In this document: positions 26,848 to 35,932 of the stretch, in pieces
Layout of the letters: every line of letters starts with the position of its first letter
Numbering within the stretch: position 1 is the stretch's first letter
Assembly: GCF_900112675.1 (NCBI RefSeq)
Contig: NZ_FOMQ01000005.1
Location: 124,001-188,000, forward strand
Reading direction: 5' to 3'
Source of the DNA: Paracidovorax konjaci
GTDB lineage: Bacteria; Pseudomonadota; Gammaproteobacteria; Burkholderiales; Burkholderiaceae_C
Length of the DNA: 64,000 nt
Program-made: the position numbers and the translations under genes
Notes under the pieces: generated by a model
Told to the model about the DNA's origin: nothing
Seen by the model: only the letters and a program-made list of their open reading frames with translations
Database searches by the model: none

Positions 26848-28485
26848 ATGCCCGACTTCTCCACTGCACCGACAGCCACCCGCCCCGATGTTCCTGCTGC
26901 CGATGCGGCCACCGTGCGCGGCTGGCTGCAGGACGGCCAGGAAATCGCCCTGCTGGACGTGCGCGAGGCCGGGCCCTTCGGCGAGGGCCACCCCTTCCTG
27001 GCCATCCCCGCGCCCTACAGCCGACTCGAATCCGAGGTGACACGGCTGGTACCGCGCCGCACGGTGCGCACCGTGCTCCTGGACGGCGGCGACGGTGTGG
27101 CCGAGCGCGCGGCGCTGCGGCTGGCGGCGCTGGGGTACAGCGACCTGCATGTGCTGCGCGGTGGCGCACCTGCCTGGGCCGCCGGCGGGCGGGCGCTCTT
27201 CAAGGGGGTGAACGTGCCCTCCAAGACCTTCGGGGAACTGGTCGAGCACGCTTTCGGCACACCGCACATCGGCCCGGGCGAGCTGCGGCGGCGCCAGCAG
27301 GCGGGCGAGCCGCTGGCGTTGCTGGACGGGCGGACGTTCGCGGAGCACGGCCGCATGACCGTGCCAGGCGCCGTGTCGGTGCCCAACGGCGAGCTGGCGC
27401 TGCACTGGCGCTCGCTGGTTCCCGACGAACGCACGCCCATCGTGGTCCACTGCGCCGGCCGCACGCGCAGCATCATAGGCGCGCAGATCCTGCGCAGCCT
27501 GGGCATTCCCAACCCCGTCGTGGCGCTGGAGAACGGCACCCAGGGATGGGCGCTCGAAGGCCTGGCGCTGGAGCACGGCAGCACGCGCCGCCCCGCGGCA
27601 CGCGCCCCGGCCAGCGCAGAGGACCGTGCGGCCGCCGAGCGCCTGCGCTCGGGCACGGGGGCGGTACGGCTGGCCGCTGCCGAGGCCCAGGGCTGGATCG
27701 ACGATGCGGCGCGCACCACCTATGTGCTCGATGTGCGCAGTGCGGAGGAATTCGCCGCCGCCACCCTGCCCGGCGCGATCCATGCGCCGGGCGGACAATT
27801 GCTGCAGGCCACGGACCAGACGATCGGCGTGCGCAACGCCCGGGTGCTGCTGCTGGACGACGAGGACGTGCGCGCGCCGGTGATCGCCGCGTGGCTCTGG
27901 CGCCTGGGCTACGAGACGGCCACGGTGGAAGGCGGTATCCGTGCGCCGCTGCGGTTGCCTTCTCCGCCGGCCGTGGCGCCCACCCTGCCGCCCGCGCCGC
28001 AGCGCATCGCGGCGGAGGCATTGGCCGCCTGGCATGCCGCGCACGGCCCGGCCGTGCTGGACCTGCAACCCTCCCAGGACCACCGGCGCCGCCATGCGGT
28101 CGGGGCCCGCTGGTCGATCCGCCCGCGGGTGGCGGACGACGCACTGGCCGCCGGCTGGCCCGCGCGGCCCCTGCTGCTGCTGGCGCCCGATGCCGGGACG
28201 GCGGCACTGGCCGCCGGGGAACTGGTGCCGCACGGCGCCGGCACGGTGGCCTGGGCCCGGCTGCAGGACTGGGCGGACGCAGGCCTGTCCGAAGAATCCA
28301 CGCCCCAACTGCCGGACGATGCGCAGTGCATCGACTATCTGTTCTTCGTGCATGACCGGCACGACGGCAACCTCGACGCGGCACGCCGCTACCTGGAATG
28401 GGAGACCGGCCTCATCGCCCAGTGCGCACCCGAGGAACTGGCGGGCTTCCGCCTGCCCCCGGCCAGCTCCCAGACGGCGCAGTGA
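26848..28485 (+). CDS. Four-domain rhodanese-like protein with one active-site Cys
   Basis: A 545-residue cytoplasmic protein made of four rhodanese-like domains (about residues 17-115, 140-245, 280-375 and 395-500) plus a 45-residue tail. Only domain 2 has the persulfide-forming Cys, in VVHCAGRTRSI (Cys202). The matching loops of domains 1, 3 and 4 are VLLDGGDGV, LLLDDEDV and LLLAPDAGT, so these are catalytically dead and probably structural or substrate-gating. The linker NVPSKTFGELVEH after domain 1 recurs in the fusion protein at 41319-43535, which repeats the same four-domain plan behind a cupin. It lies upstream of an amino acid transport and cysteine-type catabolism operon, so it probably handles sulfane sulfur released there (inference). 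Confidence 0.92.
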   Translation: MPDFSTAPTATRPDVPAADAATVRGWLQDGQEIALLDVREAGPFGEGHPFLAIPAPYSRLESEVTRLVPRRTVRTVLLDGGDGVAERAALRLAALGYSDLHVLRGGAPAWAAGGRALFKGVNVPSKTFGELVEHAFGTPHIGPGELRRRQQAGEPLALLDGRTFAEHGRMTVPGAVSVPNGELALHWRSLVPDERTPIVVHCAGRTRSIIGAQILRSLGIPNPVVALENGTQGWALEGLALEHGSTRRPAARAPASAEDRAAAERLRSGTGAVRLAAAEAQGWIDDAARTTYVLDVRSAEEFAAATLPGAIHAPGGQLLQATDQTIGVRNARVLLLDDEDVRAPVIAAWLWRLGYETATVEGGIRAPLRLPSPPAVAPTLPPAPQRIAAEALAAWHAAHGPAVLDLQPSQDHRRRHAVGARWSIRPRVADDALAAGWPARPLLLLAPDAGTAALAAGELVPHGAGTVAWARLQDWADAGLSEESTPQLPDDAQCIDYLFFVHDRHDGNLDAARRYLEWETGLIAQCAPEELAGFRLPPASSQTAQ

Positions 28486-28503
28486 GGCGGGCGCCGGCCA
28501 ATC

Positions 28504-28513
28504 GGCGCATATC
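28504..28513 (-). promoter_or_regulatory. Shared decamer GATATGCGCC, site 1
   Basis: The minus strand reads GATATGCGCC in the 160-base gap between the rhodanese gene and the first binding-protein gene. The same decamer occurs twice in the gap that serves the cupin-rhodanese and Bug genes at 43.6 kb. A shared regulator site is possible, but unproven. Confidence 0.35.
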
Positions 28514-28645
28514 GATCCTCGGAAAGTTTTGTTGCCGGTGTGCGCGCCGCGCCGGAAGATGACCTCGGCCCGGGAAAGCCCGTCCCGCGCCGGCACTGCG
28601 GCTCTGCGCCGCTGCACCCCTCTTCCTTCCGACCCCTTTCCCGCC

Positions 28646-29491
28646 ATGCGCCAAGCCTTCCGCTCCTTGCCCTTCCTGCTTCGTCTCGCTGCCGGCGCCG
28701 CTGCCGCCGTGCTGCTCCAGCCCGCCCACGCCGACGCCACGCTCGACAAGGTGAAGCAGCGCGGCAAGATCACCATCGGCGTGCTGGTCAATGGCGGACC
28801 CTTCGGCTCCATCGACCCCGCCAACCAGCAACTCGTGGGGTGGAACCCCGACCTCGCCCGCGCCCTCGCGAAAGGCCTGGGGGTGGAAGCGGATCTGGTG
28901 CAGGTGCAGACGGCCACGCGCGTGCAGTTCCTGCAAGGCGGCAAGGTGGACCTGCTGATCGCGTCCATGGAACTCAATCCCGAGCGTGCCGAGATCCTGG
29001 GCTATGCGCCCACACCCTTCTACCGGGTCGGCGGCACCGCCGCCGTGCGCAAGGACAGCGGCATCGCGAAGTGGGAAGACCTGCGCGGCAAGCCGGTGTG
29101 CGTGTCGCAGGGCAGCAGCTATGCCAAGCCGCTGGCGGCCGATTACGGCGCCGAAGTGCGTGGCTACAAGACGGCGTCCGAATCGCTGCTGGCATTGAAG
29201 GGCGGCAACTGCGTGGCGGCCGTGCACGACAGCACACTGATCCACCCGCTGCTGCAGGGCAACCCCGAATGGTCGCAGTACGCGGCCCCCATCGGCAGCA
29301 CCATCCTGCCGGCGCTGTCGGTGGTATGGACGCGCAAGGGCGAGGCCGACACCATCGCCGCCGTGGACAAGGTGGTGCAGGAATGGCACCGCACGGGCTG
29401 GCTGATCGCCACGGAAAAACGCATCGGCATCGAGCCCGCCAATCCGCTGCTGCCGGAACTGCAGGCCAAGTACCGGGCCGCAGCGAACTGA
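28646..29491 (+). CDS. Family 3 amino acid binding protein (first of three)
   Basis: A 281-residue periplasmic binding protein. The signal peptide (FLLRLAAGAAAAVLL...AHA) is followed by DATLDKVKQRGKITIGVLVN, the entry of polar amino acid receptors. TATRVQFLQGGKVDLLIASM, WEDLRGKPVCVSQGSSYAK and LLALKGGNCVAAVHD hold the ligand arms and a conserved Cys pair (probably a disulfide). The usual acidic and arginine ligand contacts cannot be assigned with certainty. First of three paralogs in tandem, all before a single permease-ATPase set, which suggests one transporter served by receptors of different specificity. The gap upstream is 160 bases and probably holds the operon promoter. Confidence 0.92.
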   Translation: MRQAFRSLPFLLRLAAGAAAAVLLQPAHADATLDKVKQRGKITIGVLVNGGPFGSIDPANQQLVGWNPDLARALAKGLGVEADLVQVQTATRVQFLQGGKVDLLIASMELNPERAEILGYAPTPFYRVGGTAAVRKDSGIAKWEDLRGKPVCVSQGSSYAKPLAADYGAEVRGYKTASESLLALKGGNCVAAVHDSTLIHPLLQGNPEWSQYAAPIGSTILPALSVVWTRKGEADTIAAVDKVVQEWHRTGWLIATEKRIGIEPANPLLPELQAKYRAAAN

Positions 29492-29558
29492 ACCACACAC
29501 CGGGGCGGCCGCGCCGCCTGCAGCCGCCTCCTTCCTCCATCCCCTCCGCCGCGCCCCC

Positions 29559-30458
29559 ATGCCTTCTCGCCCTGCCCGCTCCCTCGCGCTCGTTCTCGCG
29601 GCCCTTGGCCTCGCCGCCACCGTCCCTTCGGCACGCGCCGATGCCACGCTCGACAAGATCAAGGAGCGCGGCAAGCTCTCCGTCGGCATCGACGGCGCGA
29701 GCCCGCCGTTCGGTGTGCTGGACACCGCCACCGGCAAGGTGGGCGGATACCAGACCGATCTGGCCGCCGACCTGGCGCGCCGGCTGGGCGTACCGCTGGA
29801 AACCGTGACCGTCACCGCCGCCACCCGCGTGCAGTTCCTGCAGACCGGCAAGGTGGACCTGCTGATCGCCAACATCCAGTGGACGCAGGAGCGCAGCGAG
29901 ATCCTCTCGTTCGCACCCACTCCCTACGATCTGATCGGCGGCGGTGCGCTGGTGGCCAAGGCGAGCGGCATCCGCAGTTGGGAAGACCTGCGCGGCAAGG
30001 TGGCGTGCGTCTCGCAAGGCAGCAATTTCGCCAGGCCGCTGGCCGAAAAATACGGTGCCGTGGTGAAGGGCCTTCGCGGCATTCCGGAATCGCTGCTGGC
30101 GCTCAAGGGCGGCACCTGCGCGGCGTCCGTGCACATCCAGCCCGCGCTCTACGAAAAGCTCCATGGCCCACACGCCGCGGAATGGAAGGACTTCACGCTG
30201 GCAACCGAGGACCAGCTCATCCCCTCGCCCACGGTGGTGTGGACGCGCCGCGGCGAGAACGACACGGTGGCCTTCGTCGACCAGGCCATTCAGGACTGGC
30301 ACCGTTCGGGCCTTCTGCTGGGCGCCGCGCGCAAATACGGCGTGCCGGACACCTGGATCGCGCAGCGCCATGAACGCGCGCTGCAGGGCCGGTTCGACAA
30401 GGCGCCCCACGACTTCGCGGTCTACGCCGAGGCGCAGGCCGCCGCGAAGAAACCATGA
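29559..30458 (+). CDS. Family 3 amino acid binding protein (second of three)
   Basis: A 299-residue paralog of its neighbours. After the signal peptide (LALVLAALGLAATVPSARA) the mature part opens DATLDKIKERGKLSVGIDGA. QFLQTGKVDLLIANIQWTQE, WEDLRGKVACVSQGSNFARP and LLALKGGTCAASVH match the other two copies closely. About 20 extra residues at the C-terminus (QGRFDKAPHDFAVYAEAQAA) distinguish it. The last four bases overlap the next gene as ATGA (30455-30458). Divergence in the residues after the first strand (DGASPPFGVLD against VLSGPPFGTID) suggests a different ligand. Confidence 0.92.
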   Translation: MPSRPARSLALVLAALGLAATVPSARADATLDKIKERGKLSVGIDGASPPFGVLDTATGKVGGYQTDLAADLARRLGVPLETVTVTAATRVQFLQTGKVDLLIANIQWTQERSEILSFAPTPYDLIGGGALVAKASGIRSWEDLRGKVACVSQGSNFARPLAEKYGAVVKGLRGIPESLLALKGGTCAASVHIQPALYEKLHGPHAAEWKDFTLATEDQLIPSPTVVWTRRGENDTVAFVDQAIQDWHRSGLLLGAARKYGVPDTWIAQRHERALQGRFDKAPHDFAVYAEAQAAAKKP

Positions 30459-31291
30459 CCGGGCGCCCGCTCCAACGGCTGGCGTTCGCGGCGCTGGCCC
30501 TGCTCGCCACCGCGGCGGCCTCCCAGGCCCATGCCGACGCCACGATCGACAAGGTCCGGGAGCGCGGCCGCCTCATCGTGGGCGTGGTCCTCTCCGGCCC
30601 GCCGTTCGGCACCATCGATCCCGCCACGCGCCGGCACGTGGGCTACAACGTGGACTTGGCAGAGGGCGTGGCCAAAGGCCTGGGCGTGGCGGTGGAGACG
30701 GTGCAGGTGCAGCCGTCCAACCGCGTGCAGTTCCTGCAGCAGGGCAAGGTGGACATCCTGATCGCCAACATGCAGTGGACGCAGGAGCGCAGCGAAATCC
30801 TCTCGTTCGTGCCCACCCCGTTCGAGGAAGTGGGCGGCGCCGCTATCGCCCGCAAGGGCAGCGGCATCGCGCGCTGGGAAGACCTGCGCGGCAAGCCCGT
30901 GTGCGTCTCGCAGGGCAGCAACTTCACCAAGCCGCTGGCCGAGCAGTACGGCGCCCAGGTCAAGGCGTTCCGGGGCCAGCCCGAATCGCTGCTGGCGCTG
31001 CAGGGCGGCCAGTGCGCAGCCGCCGTGCACGTGAGCCCCACGCTGCGCGAACTGGTGGCCGGCAATGCCGACTGGAAGGATTACGCGATCGCCTCGCCTG
31101 CCGACCTGATCCCGTCGCCCTCGGTCATCTGGCTGCGCAAGGGAGAGGCCGACACCCAGGCCGCCATCGACCGCATCGTGCAGGACTGGCACCGCTCCGG
31201 CTGGCTCATCGATCTGGAAAAGCGCCACGGAATGACCCCCACCCCCCTGCTGCACCAACTGCACGAGAAATTCAGCAAGGCGCGCACCTGA
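30455..31291 (+). CDS. Family 3 amino acid binding protein (third of three)
   Basis: A 278-residue paralog. Signal peptide LAFAALALLATAAASQAHA, then DATIDKVRERGRLIVGVVLS. QFLQQGKVDILIANMQWTQE, WEDLRGKPVCVSQGSNFTK and LLALQGGQCAAAVH correspond position by position to the second copy, and GPPFGTIDPATRRHVGYNVD resembles the first. Translation is coupled to the gene before by the ATGA overlap. A 22-base gap follows before the dehydrogenase gene, so the whole run reads as one operon. Confidence 0.92.
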   Translation: MTGRPLQRLAFAALALLATAAASQAHADATIDKVRERGRLIVGVVLSGPPFGTIDPATRRHVGYNVDLAEGVAKGLGVAVETVQVQPSNRVQFLQQGKVDILIANMQWTQERSEILSFVPTPFEEVGGAAIARKGSGIARWEDLRGKPVCVSQGSNFTKPLAEQYGAQVKAFRGQPESLLALQGGQCAAAVHVSPTLRELVAGNADWKDYAIASPADLIPSPSVIWLRKGEADTQAAIDRIVQDWHRSGWLIDLEKRHGMTPTPLLHQLHEKFSKART

Positions 31292-31313
31292 CGGCGCCGC
31301 CGCCCCTGCACCC

Positions 31314-32444
31314 ATGACCCTTGAAGCCCGTTTCACCGCCGACAGCCTGCGTGCGCAGACCCGGTCCCTCCTGCATGCCTGGGGCATGCCGGAAGAGGCG
31401 GCCCGTACCACGGCCGCGCTCATGGTGGACACCGACCTGTGGGGTGTGGAGTCGCACGGCGTCTCCATGCTGCCGCAGTACGACGCGCTGCGTGCCGCCG
31501 GGCGCCTGCGCCTGGACGCCCTGCCACGCGTGCTGCGCGACGGCCCGGCCACTGCGCTGCTGGACGGCGGCGGCAGCCTGGGCCACGCGGTCTCCGCACA
31601 GGCCATGCAGCTCGCGGTGGACAAGGCCCGCGTGAGCGGGATCGCGCTGGTGGGCGTGCGCAACTCCCACCACTTCGGTGCCGCCGGCATCTACGCGCGC
31701 ATCGCGCAGCGCCAGGGGCTGCTCGGCTTCGTGACCAGTTCGGCCCAAGGCATCCTGCTGGTGCCCACCCGTGCCGCCGAGCCGGTGCTGGGCACCAATC
31801 CGATCGCTTTTGCTGCGCCGGTGCCTGCCGGTTCGCGCAACCCGCCCTTCGTGCTCGACATGGCCACCACCACGGCGGCGGCCAACCGGGTGAAGGTGAA
31901 AGCCCTGCGCGGAGAGGCCGTCCCCTCCGGCTGGGTGGTGGACGGCCGCGGCCGGGCCGTGACCGCGCCCGAGGCCGCACGTGCCCAGGTGTTCGACGCA
32001 CCCGACGGTGGACTCACGCCGCTGGGCGGCAGCACGGACGGCGGCAGCCACAAGGGCTACGGCCTTTCGCTGCTGGCCCAGGTGCTGGGCGGCACGCTGC
32101 ATGGCGGCGCCTTCGCGCCGCTGCACCGCCGCAGTGCGGGCCCGCAGGACCCGGCCAACGTGGGCCACAGCTTCATCGCCATCGATCCGGGCTTCTTCGG
32201 AGAGCCCGGCGCCTTCGAGCAGGACCTGGACGCCATCCTCGACGTGCTGCACGCCGCCCGCCCGGCGGACCCGGCGCGGCCCGTCCTCGTGCCCGGAGAT
32301 CCGGAGGCTGCTCAACGCGAGGATCGCCTGAGGCACGGCATTCCCCTGCCCCAGCCGCTGGTACGGCATCTCCGCGCGCTCGCCGCTGCCGCCGGCGTGG
32401 CCGATGTCCTGCAGGCAGCGGCGCCGCAAGGAGTGCCCGCATGA
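31314..32444 (+). CDS. Ldh2-type (malate/L-lactate/sulfolactate) dehydrogenase
   Basis: A 376-residue NAD(P)-dependent 2-hydroxyacid dehydrogenase of the Ldh2/MDH family, which is unrelated to classic Rossmann LDH. Hallmarks are DLWGVESHGVSMLPQY, VRNSHHFGAAGIYARIAQ (catalytic His), PVLGTNPIAFAAP, FVLDMATTTAA and GSHKGYGLSLLAQVLGG. Family members act on malate, ureidoglycolate, L-sulfolactate or imino acids. In this operon, oxo/hydroxy acids derived from a sulfur amino acid, such as mercaptopyruvate/mercaptolactate, are attractive substrates (inference). The stop overlaps the next start in ATGA (32441-32444). The C-terminal 45 residues are longer than usual and Arg/Pro-rich. Confidence 0.92.
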   Translation: MTLEARFTADSLRAQTRSLLHAWGMPEEAARTTAALMVDTDLWGVESHGVSMLPQYDALRAAGRLRLDALPRVLRDGPATALLDGGGSLGHAVSAQAMQLAVDKARVSGIALVGVRNSHHFGAAGIYARIAQRQGLLGFVTSSAQGILLVPTRAAEPVLGTNPIAFAAPVPAGSRNPPFVLDMATTTAAANRVKVKALRGEAVPSGWVVDGRGRAVTAPEAARAQVFDAPDGGLTPLGGSTDGGSHKGYGLSLLAQVLGGTLHGGAFAPLHRRSAGPQDPANVGHSFIAIDPGFFGEPGAFEQDLDAILDVLHAARPADPARPVLVPGDPEAAQREDRLRHGIPLPQPLVRHLRALAAAAGVADVLQAAAPQGVPA

Positions 32445-33907
32445 CGCACAGCCTCATCGATGAACTGCGGGACGCGCTGGGCGCGGCCCACGTGCTCACC
32501 GGCACGGATGCCGCGGGCTATCTCACCGACCAGCACGGACGGCTGACCGGCCGGGCGCTGGCCGTCGTGCGCCCCGCCGATACGGCCGAGGTGGCGCGTG
32601 CGGTGCGGCTCTGCCGCGCGCACCGCACGCCCGTGGTGCCGCAGGGTGGCAACACCGGGCTGATGGGCGGTGCCACGCCCGATGCGAGCGGAAGCGCCGT
32701 GGTGCTGTCGCTCGGCCGGCTCAACCGGGTGCGCGCCATCGATACCGACAACGACACGCTGACCGTGGAAGCCGGCGCCGTGCTGGCCCGGGTGCAGCAG
32801 GCCGCGCAGGACGCCGGCCGCCTGTTTCCCCTCAGTCTGGGTTCGGAAGGCAGCTGCACGATCGGCGGCAACCTGTCCACCAACGCCGGCGGCACGCAGG
32901 TGCTGCGTTACGGCAACGCACGCGAACTGGTGCTGGGACTGGAGGTGGTCACGGCCGAGGGGCAGGTCTGGGACGGCCTCAAGGGCCTGCGCAAGGACAA
33001 CACGGGATATGCGCTGCGCGACCTCTACATCGGCAGCGAGGGCACGCTGGGCATCATCACCGCGGCCACGCTGCGCCTGTACCCGCCGCCGCGGGCGCAG
33101 CACACGGCGCTGCTGGCATTCGGCTGCATCCGCGATGCGGTGGCCTTCCTGTCCATTGCGCGCGAAGGCTTCGGCCCCGCGCTCACGGCGTTCGAGCTGC
33201 TGTCCGACGCCGCCGTGGGGCTGATCGAGCGGCACGTGCCGGAACATCCTCTGCCCCTGCCGGCCGGGGCGCCGTGGTTCGCACTCGTGGAGCTGTCGGA
33301 TGCCGAGGGCGAGGACCACGCCCGCGCGCGCTTCGAGGACGTCCTGGGCCAGGCCTTCGAGGACGGCCTCATCGCAGACGCCGCCATCGCCGAGAGCCTG
33401 CCGCAGAGCCAGGCCCTCTGGCGCCTGCGTGACGAGGCGCTGGGCACGGCGCAAAAGCGCGAGGGGCGCAACATCAAGCACGACGTGTCGGTGCCGATCT
33501 CGCGCATCCCCGATTTCCTGCACGCGACGGCGGCGGCACTGCAGGTCCGCTTTCCTGGCGTCCGGCCCATCGTGTTCGGACACCTGGGCGACGGCAACCT
33601 GCATTACAACGTGGCGCATGCCGAAGGCGACACGCCTGCCGACGTGCTGGCCGTCGAGGATGGCATCCACGCCGTGGTGCACGACAGCGCCCACGCCCAC
33701 GGCGGCTCCATCAGCGCCGAGCACGGCATCGGCCAGACCAAGCGCGACCTCCTGCCGCTCTACAAGAGCCCGGTGGAGCTGGACCTGATGCGCCGGCTCA
33801 AACAGGCGCTGGACCCGCTGGGCCTGCTCAACCCCGGCAAGGTGCTGGGGTTCGCTCCGCTGCGCCTGCACGAAGACCAGGACGCCACCCCCGCAACGGC
33901 CCCTTGA
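32441..33907 (+). CDS. FAD-linked D-2-hydroxyacid dehydrogenase (GlcD/D2HGDH family)
   Basis: A 488-residue flavoprotein of the vanillyl-alcohol oxidase superfamily. FAD binding: VVPQGGNTGLMGGATPD (about residues 66-82), SLGSEGSCTIGGNLSTNAGG and GSEGTLGIITAATLRL. C-terminal substrate domain: IVFGHLGDGNLHYNV with metal-binding His, and ISAEHGIGQTKRDLLPLY. Members oxidise D-lactate, D-2-hydroxyglutarate or glycolate and pass electrons to a quinone or ETF. Next to an Ldh2-type enzyme of probable L-specificity, it could allow both enantiomers of a hydroxyacid to enter the pathway (inference). Coupled to the gene before it by ATGA; the next start is 19 bases on. Confidence 0.93.
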   Translation: MTHSLIDELRDALGAAHVLTGTDAAGYLTDQHGRLTGRALAVVRPADTAEVARAVRLCRAHRTPVVPQGGNTGLMGGATPDASGSAVVLSLGRLNRVRAIDTDNDTLTVEAGAVLARVQQAAQDAGRLFPLSLGSEGSCTIGGNLSTNAGGTQVLRYGNARELVLGLEVVTAEGQVWDGLKGLRKDNTGYALRDLYIGSEGTLGIITAATLRLYPPPRAQHTALLAFGCIRDAVAFLSIAREGFGPALTAFELLSDAAVGLIERHVPEHPLPLPAGAPWFALVELSDAEGEDHARARFEDVLGQAFEDGLIADAAIAESLPQSQALWRLRDEALGTAQKREGRNIKHDVSVPISRIPDFLHATAAALQVRFPGVRPIVFGHLGDGNLHYNVAHAEGDTPADVLAVEDGIHAVVHDSAHAHGGSISAEHGIGQTKRDLLPLYKSPVELDLMRRLKQALDPLGLLNPGKVLGFAPLRLHEDQDATPATAP

Positions 33908-33926
33908 CCCCTGCCCCGACGAACCG

Positions 33927-35186
33927 ATGACCACCCCCCGCCCCTTCCCACTGTCCCGGCGCGTGCAACGCGTGCGCCTCTCGCCCAACGCCGCCGCCAG
34001 TGCCCGCGCCGGCGCCCTCGCGGCCCAGGGCCGCGACGTGATCTCGCTCACCACCGGCGAGCCGGATTTCGACACGCCCGAATTCATCAAGCAGGCGGCC
34101 GTGCAGGCCCTGCAGCGCGGGGAGACGAAGTACACCCCCACGCAGGGCACTGCGGCGCTGCGCCGCGCCATCGCCAGCAAATACGAGCGGGAGAACGCCC
34201 TCGCTTACGGGCCGGACCATGTCATCGTGAGCAACGGCGGCAAGCAGGTGATCTACAGCGCATTCGCGGCCACGCTGGACGCGGGCGACGAAGTCATCAT
34301 TCCCGCACCGTACTGGCCGTCGTTCCCGGACATGGTGCAGGTGAACGACGGAACGCCCGTCATCGTGTCCTGCGGTATCGCGGCAGGCTTCAAGCTCACG
34401 GCCGCCGCGCTGGAGTCGGCCATCACGCCGCGCACGCGCTGGCTGGTGCTCAACACCCCGGGCAACCCCTCGGGGGCCGTCTATGCGCGCAACGAACTGC
34501 AGGCCCTGGCAGAGGTGCTGCGCCGCCATCCGCACGTGCATGTGCTCGTGGACGAGCTGTACGAGCACATCTGGTTCACCCCGGAGGCCCCCGTGCACTG
34601 GCTGCACGTGGCGCCCGACCTGGCCGACCGCACGCTGCTGGTGAACGGAGCCTCCAAGACCTACGCCATGACCGGCTGGCGCATCGGCTGGGGCGCAGGG
34701 CCCGCGGCGCTGGTGCAGGCCATGGTGGTGGTCCAGTCGCAGGTGTCCTCCGGGCCGAACGCCGCGGCCCAGGCCGCCGTGGCGGCTGCGCTGGCATCGC
34801 CCGACCAGGGCTTCGTGGCCGACGCACGGGCCGCCTATGCGCGCCGTGCGCGCTTGGTGGAGCAGGCGCTCGGCACCGTGCCCGGCCTGTCGCTGCGACC
34901 TCTGGAGGGTTCGTTCTTCGCCTTCGTGCACTGCGGCGCGCTCATTGGCCGGGTGCGGCCCGACGGGCGTGCCATCGGCTCCGATGCCGACCTGGTCGAA
35001 TGGCTGCTGGAATCCGAGGGCGTGGCGGCCGTGGACGGCGGCGCCTATGGGCTCTCACCCTACTTCCGCCTCTCCACGGCCGCGGCCGACGACCGGCTGC
35101 AGGAGGCCACGCAGCGCATCGCCCGCGCCGTGGCCGCGCTGCGGCAGGCCGGCGCGCATGTGCCGCGCGAGGAGATCGCCGCGTGA
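33927..35186 (+). CDS. Class I/II pyridoxal-phosphate aminotransferase
   Basis: A 419-residue fold-type I aminotransferase of the aspartate/aromatic (AspC-like, subgroup I-gamma) kind. LTTGEPDFDTPEFIK, KYTPTQGTAALRRAIASKY, VSNGGKQVIYSAF (phosphate cup), NTPGNPSGAVYARNEL, DELYEHIWF and the PLP lysine in NGASKTYAMTGWRIGW are all present. The C-terminal part contains FRLSTA with the carboxylate-binding Arg. It would convert the imported amino acid to its 2-oxo acid, feeding the neighbouring dehydrogenases. The stop overlaps the GTG of the permease gene (35183-35186). Confidence 0.94.
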   Translation: MTTPRPFPLSRRVQRVRLSPNAAASARAGALAAQGRDVISLTTGEPDFDTPEFIKQAAVQALQRGETKYTPTQGTAALRRAIASKYERENALAYGPDHVIVSNGGKQVIYSAFAATLDAGDEVIIPAPYWPSFPDMVQVNDGTPVIVSCGIAAGFKLTAAALESAITPRTRWLVLNTPGNPSGAVYARNELQALAEVLRRHPHVHVLVDELYEHIWFTPEAPVHWLHVAPDLADRTLLVNGASKTYAMTGWRIGWGAGPAALVQAMVVVQSQVSSGPNAAAQAAVAAALASPDQGFVADARAAYARRARLVEQALGTVPGLSLRPLEGSFFAFVHCGALIGRVRPDGRAIGSDADLVEWLLESEGVAAVDGGAYGLSPYFRLSTAAADDRLQEATQRIARAVAALRQAGAHVPREEIAA

Positions 35187-35932
35187 ACGACGCATGGCTC
35201 GTCCATGGCGTGGAAGCCCTGAAGGGCCTGGGGCTGAACTATGCGTTCGTGCTCGACGCGGGCGAGCGCAACGCCTTCGTCCGGGGCCTGGGCGTGACCC
35301 TGCTGCTGTGCCTGTGGACCATTCCGTGCAGCCTGGCTGCAGGCGTGCTGCTCGCCGGCATGATGGCCTCGGGGCGTGCCTGGCTGGCCCGCCCCGCCCG
35401 CGCCTTCGTCGAAGTGACGCGCAACACGCCCACACTGGTGCAGCTGTACTGCGCATTCCTCGTGCTCAACATGCTGATCACGCAGCAACTGCGCGACTGG
35501 GGCGCCGGGCAGAACCCGTTCACGCCCTTCGTGTGGGTGGTCATCGTGGTCTCGCTGCACAAGGGCGTGTTCCACGCCGAGGCGCTGCGTGCCGGCATCG
35601 AGGCCGTGCCCGGCACCACGCTGGAGGCCGCCCGATCGCTGGGGTTCTCGCGCCGCCAATTGCTCGTGCGCGTGGAGCTGCCGCTGGCTGCACGCTTCGC
35701 CCTGCCTTCGCTCGTGAACAACCTGGTGGACCTGGTCAAGATGACCGCCGTGGCCTCGGCCATCGCCGTGGGCGATGTGACGTATGAGGCCATCATGATC
35801 TGGACGCAGCGCGACAACGTGCTGGAGTTGCTGCTCCTGATCCTCGCCTGGTTCGGCCTGCTCACCTGGCTGGTGAGCGTGGCGGGACGCTGGCTCGAAC
35901 AACGCCTGAGGATGCCCGGCTATGGCCAATGA
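35183..35932 (+). CDS. Amino acid ABC transporter permease (HisM/GlnP type), first
   Basis: A 249-residue permease of the polar amino acid family. The start is a GTG overlapping the aminotransferase stop (GTGA), with GAGGAG nine bases upstream in the end of that gene. Five or so membrane helices; family opening FVRGLGVTLLLCLWTIPCSL, FVEVTRNTPTLVQLYCAFL and the EAA-loop LRAGIEAVPGTTLEAARSLG for the ATPase contact. It pairs with the permease encoded at 35922, as in heteromeric HisQM-type transporters. The two genes overlap by 11 bases. Confidence 0.93.
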   Translation: MNDAWLVHGVEALKGLGLNYAFVLDAGERNAFVRGLGVTLLLCLWTIPCSLAAGVLLAGMMASGRAWLARPARAFVEVTRNTPTLVQLYCAFLVLNMLITQQLRDWGAGQNPFTPFVWVVIVVSLHKGVFHAEALRAGIEAVPGTTLEAARSLGFSRRQLLVRVELPLAARFALPSLVNNLVDLVKMTAVASAIAVGDVTYEAIMIWTQRDNVLELLLLILAWFGLLTWLVSVAGRWLEQRLRMPGYGQ

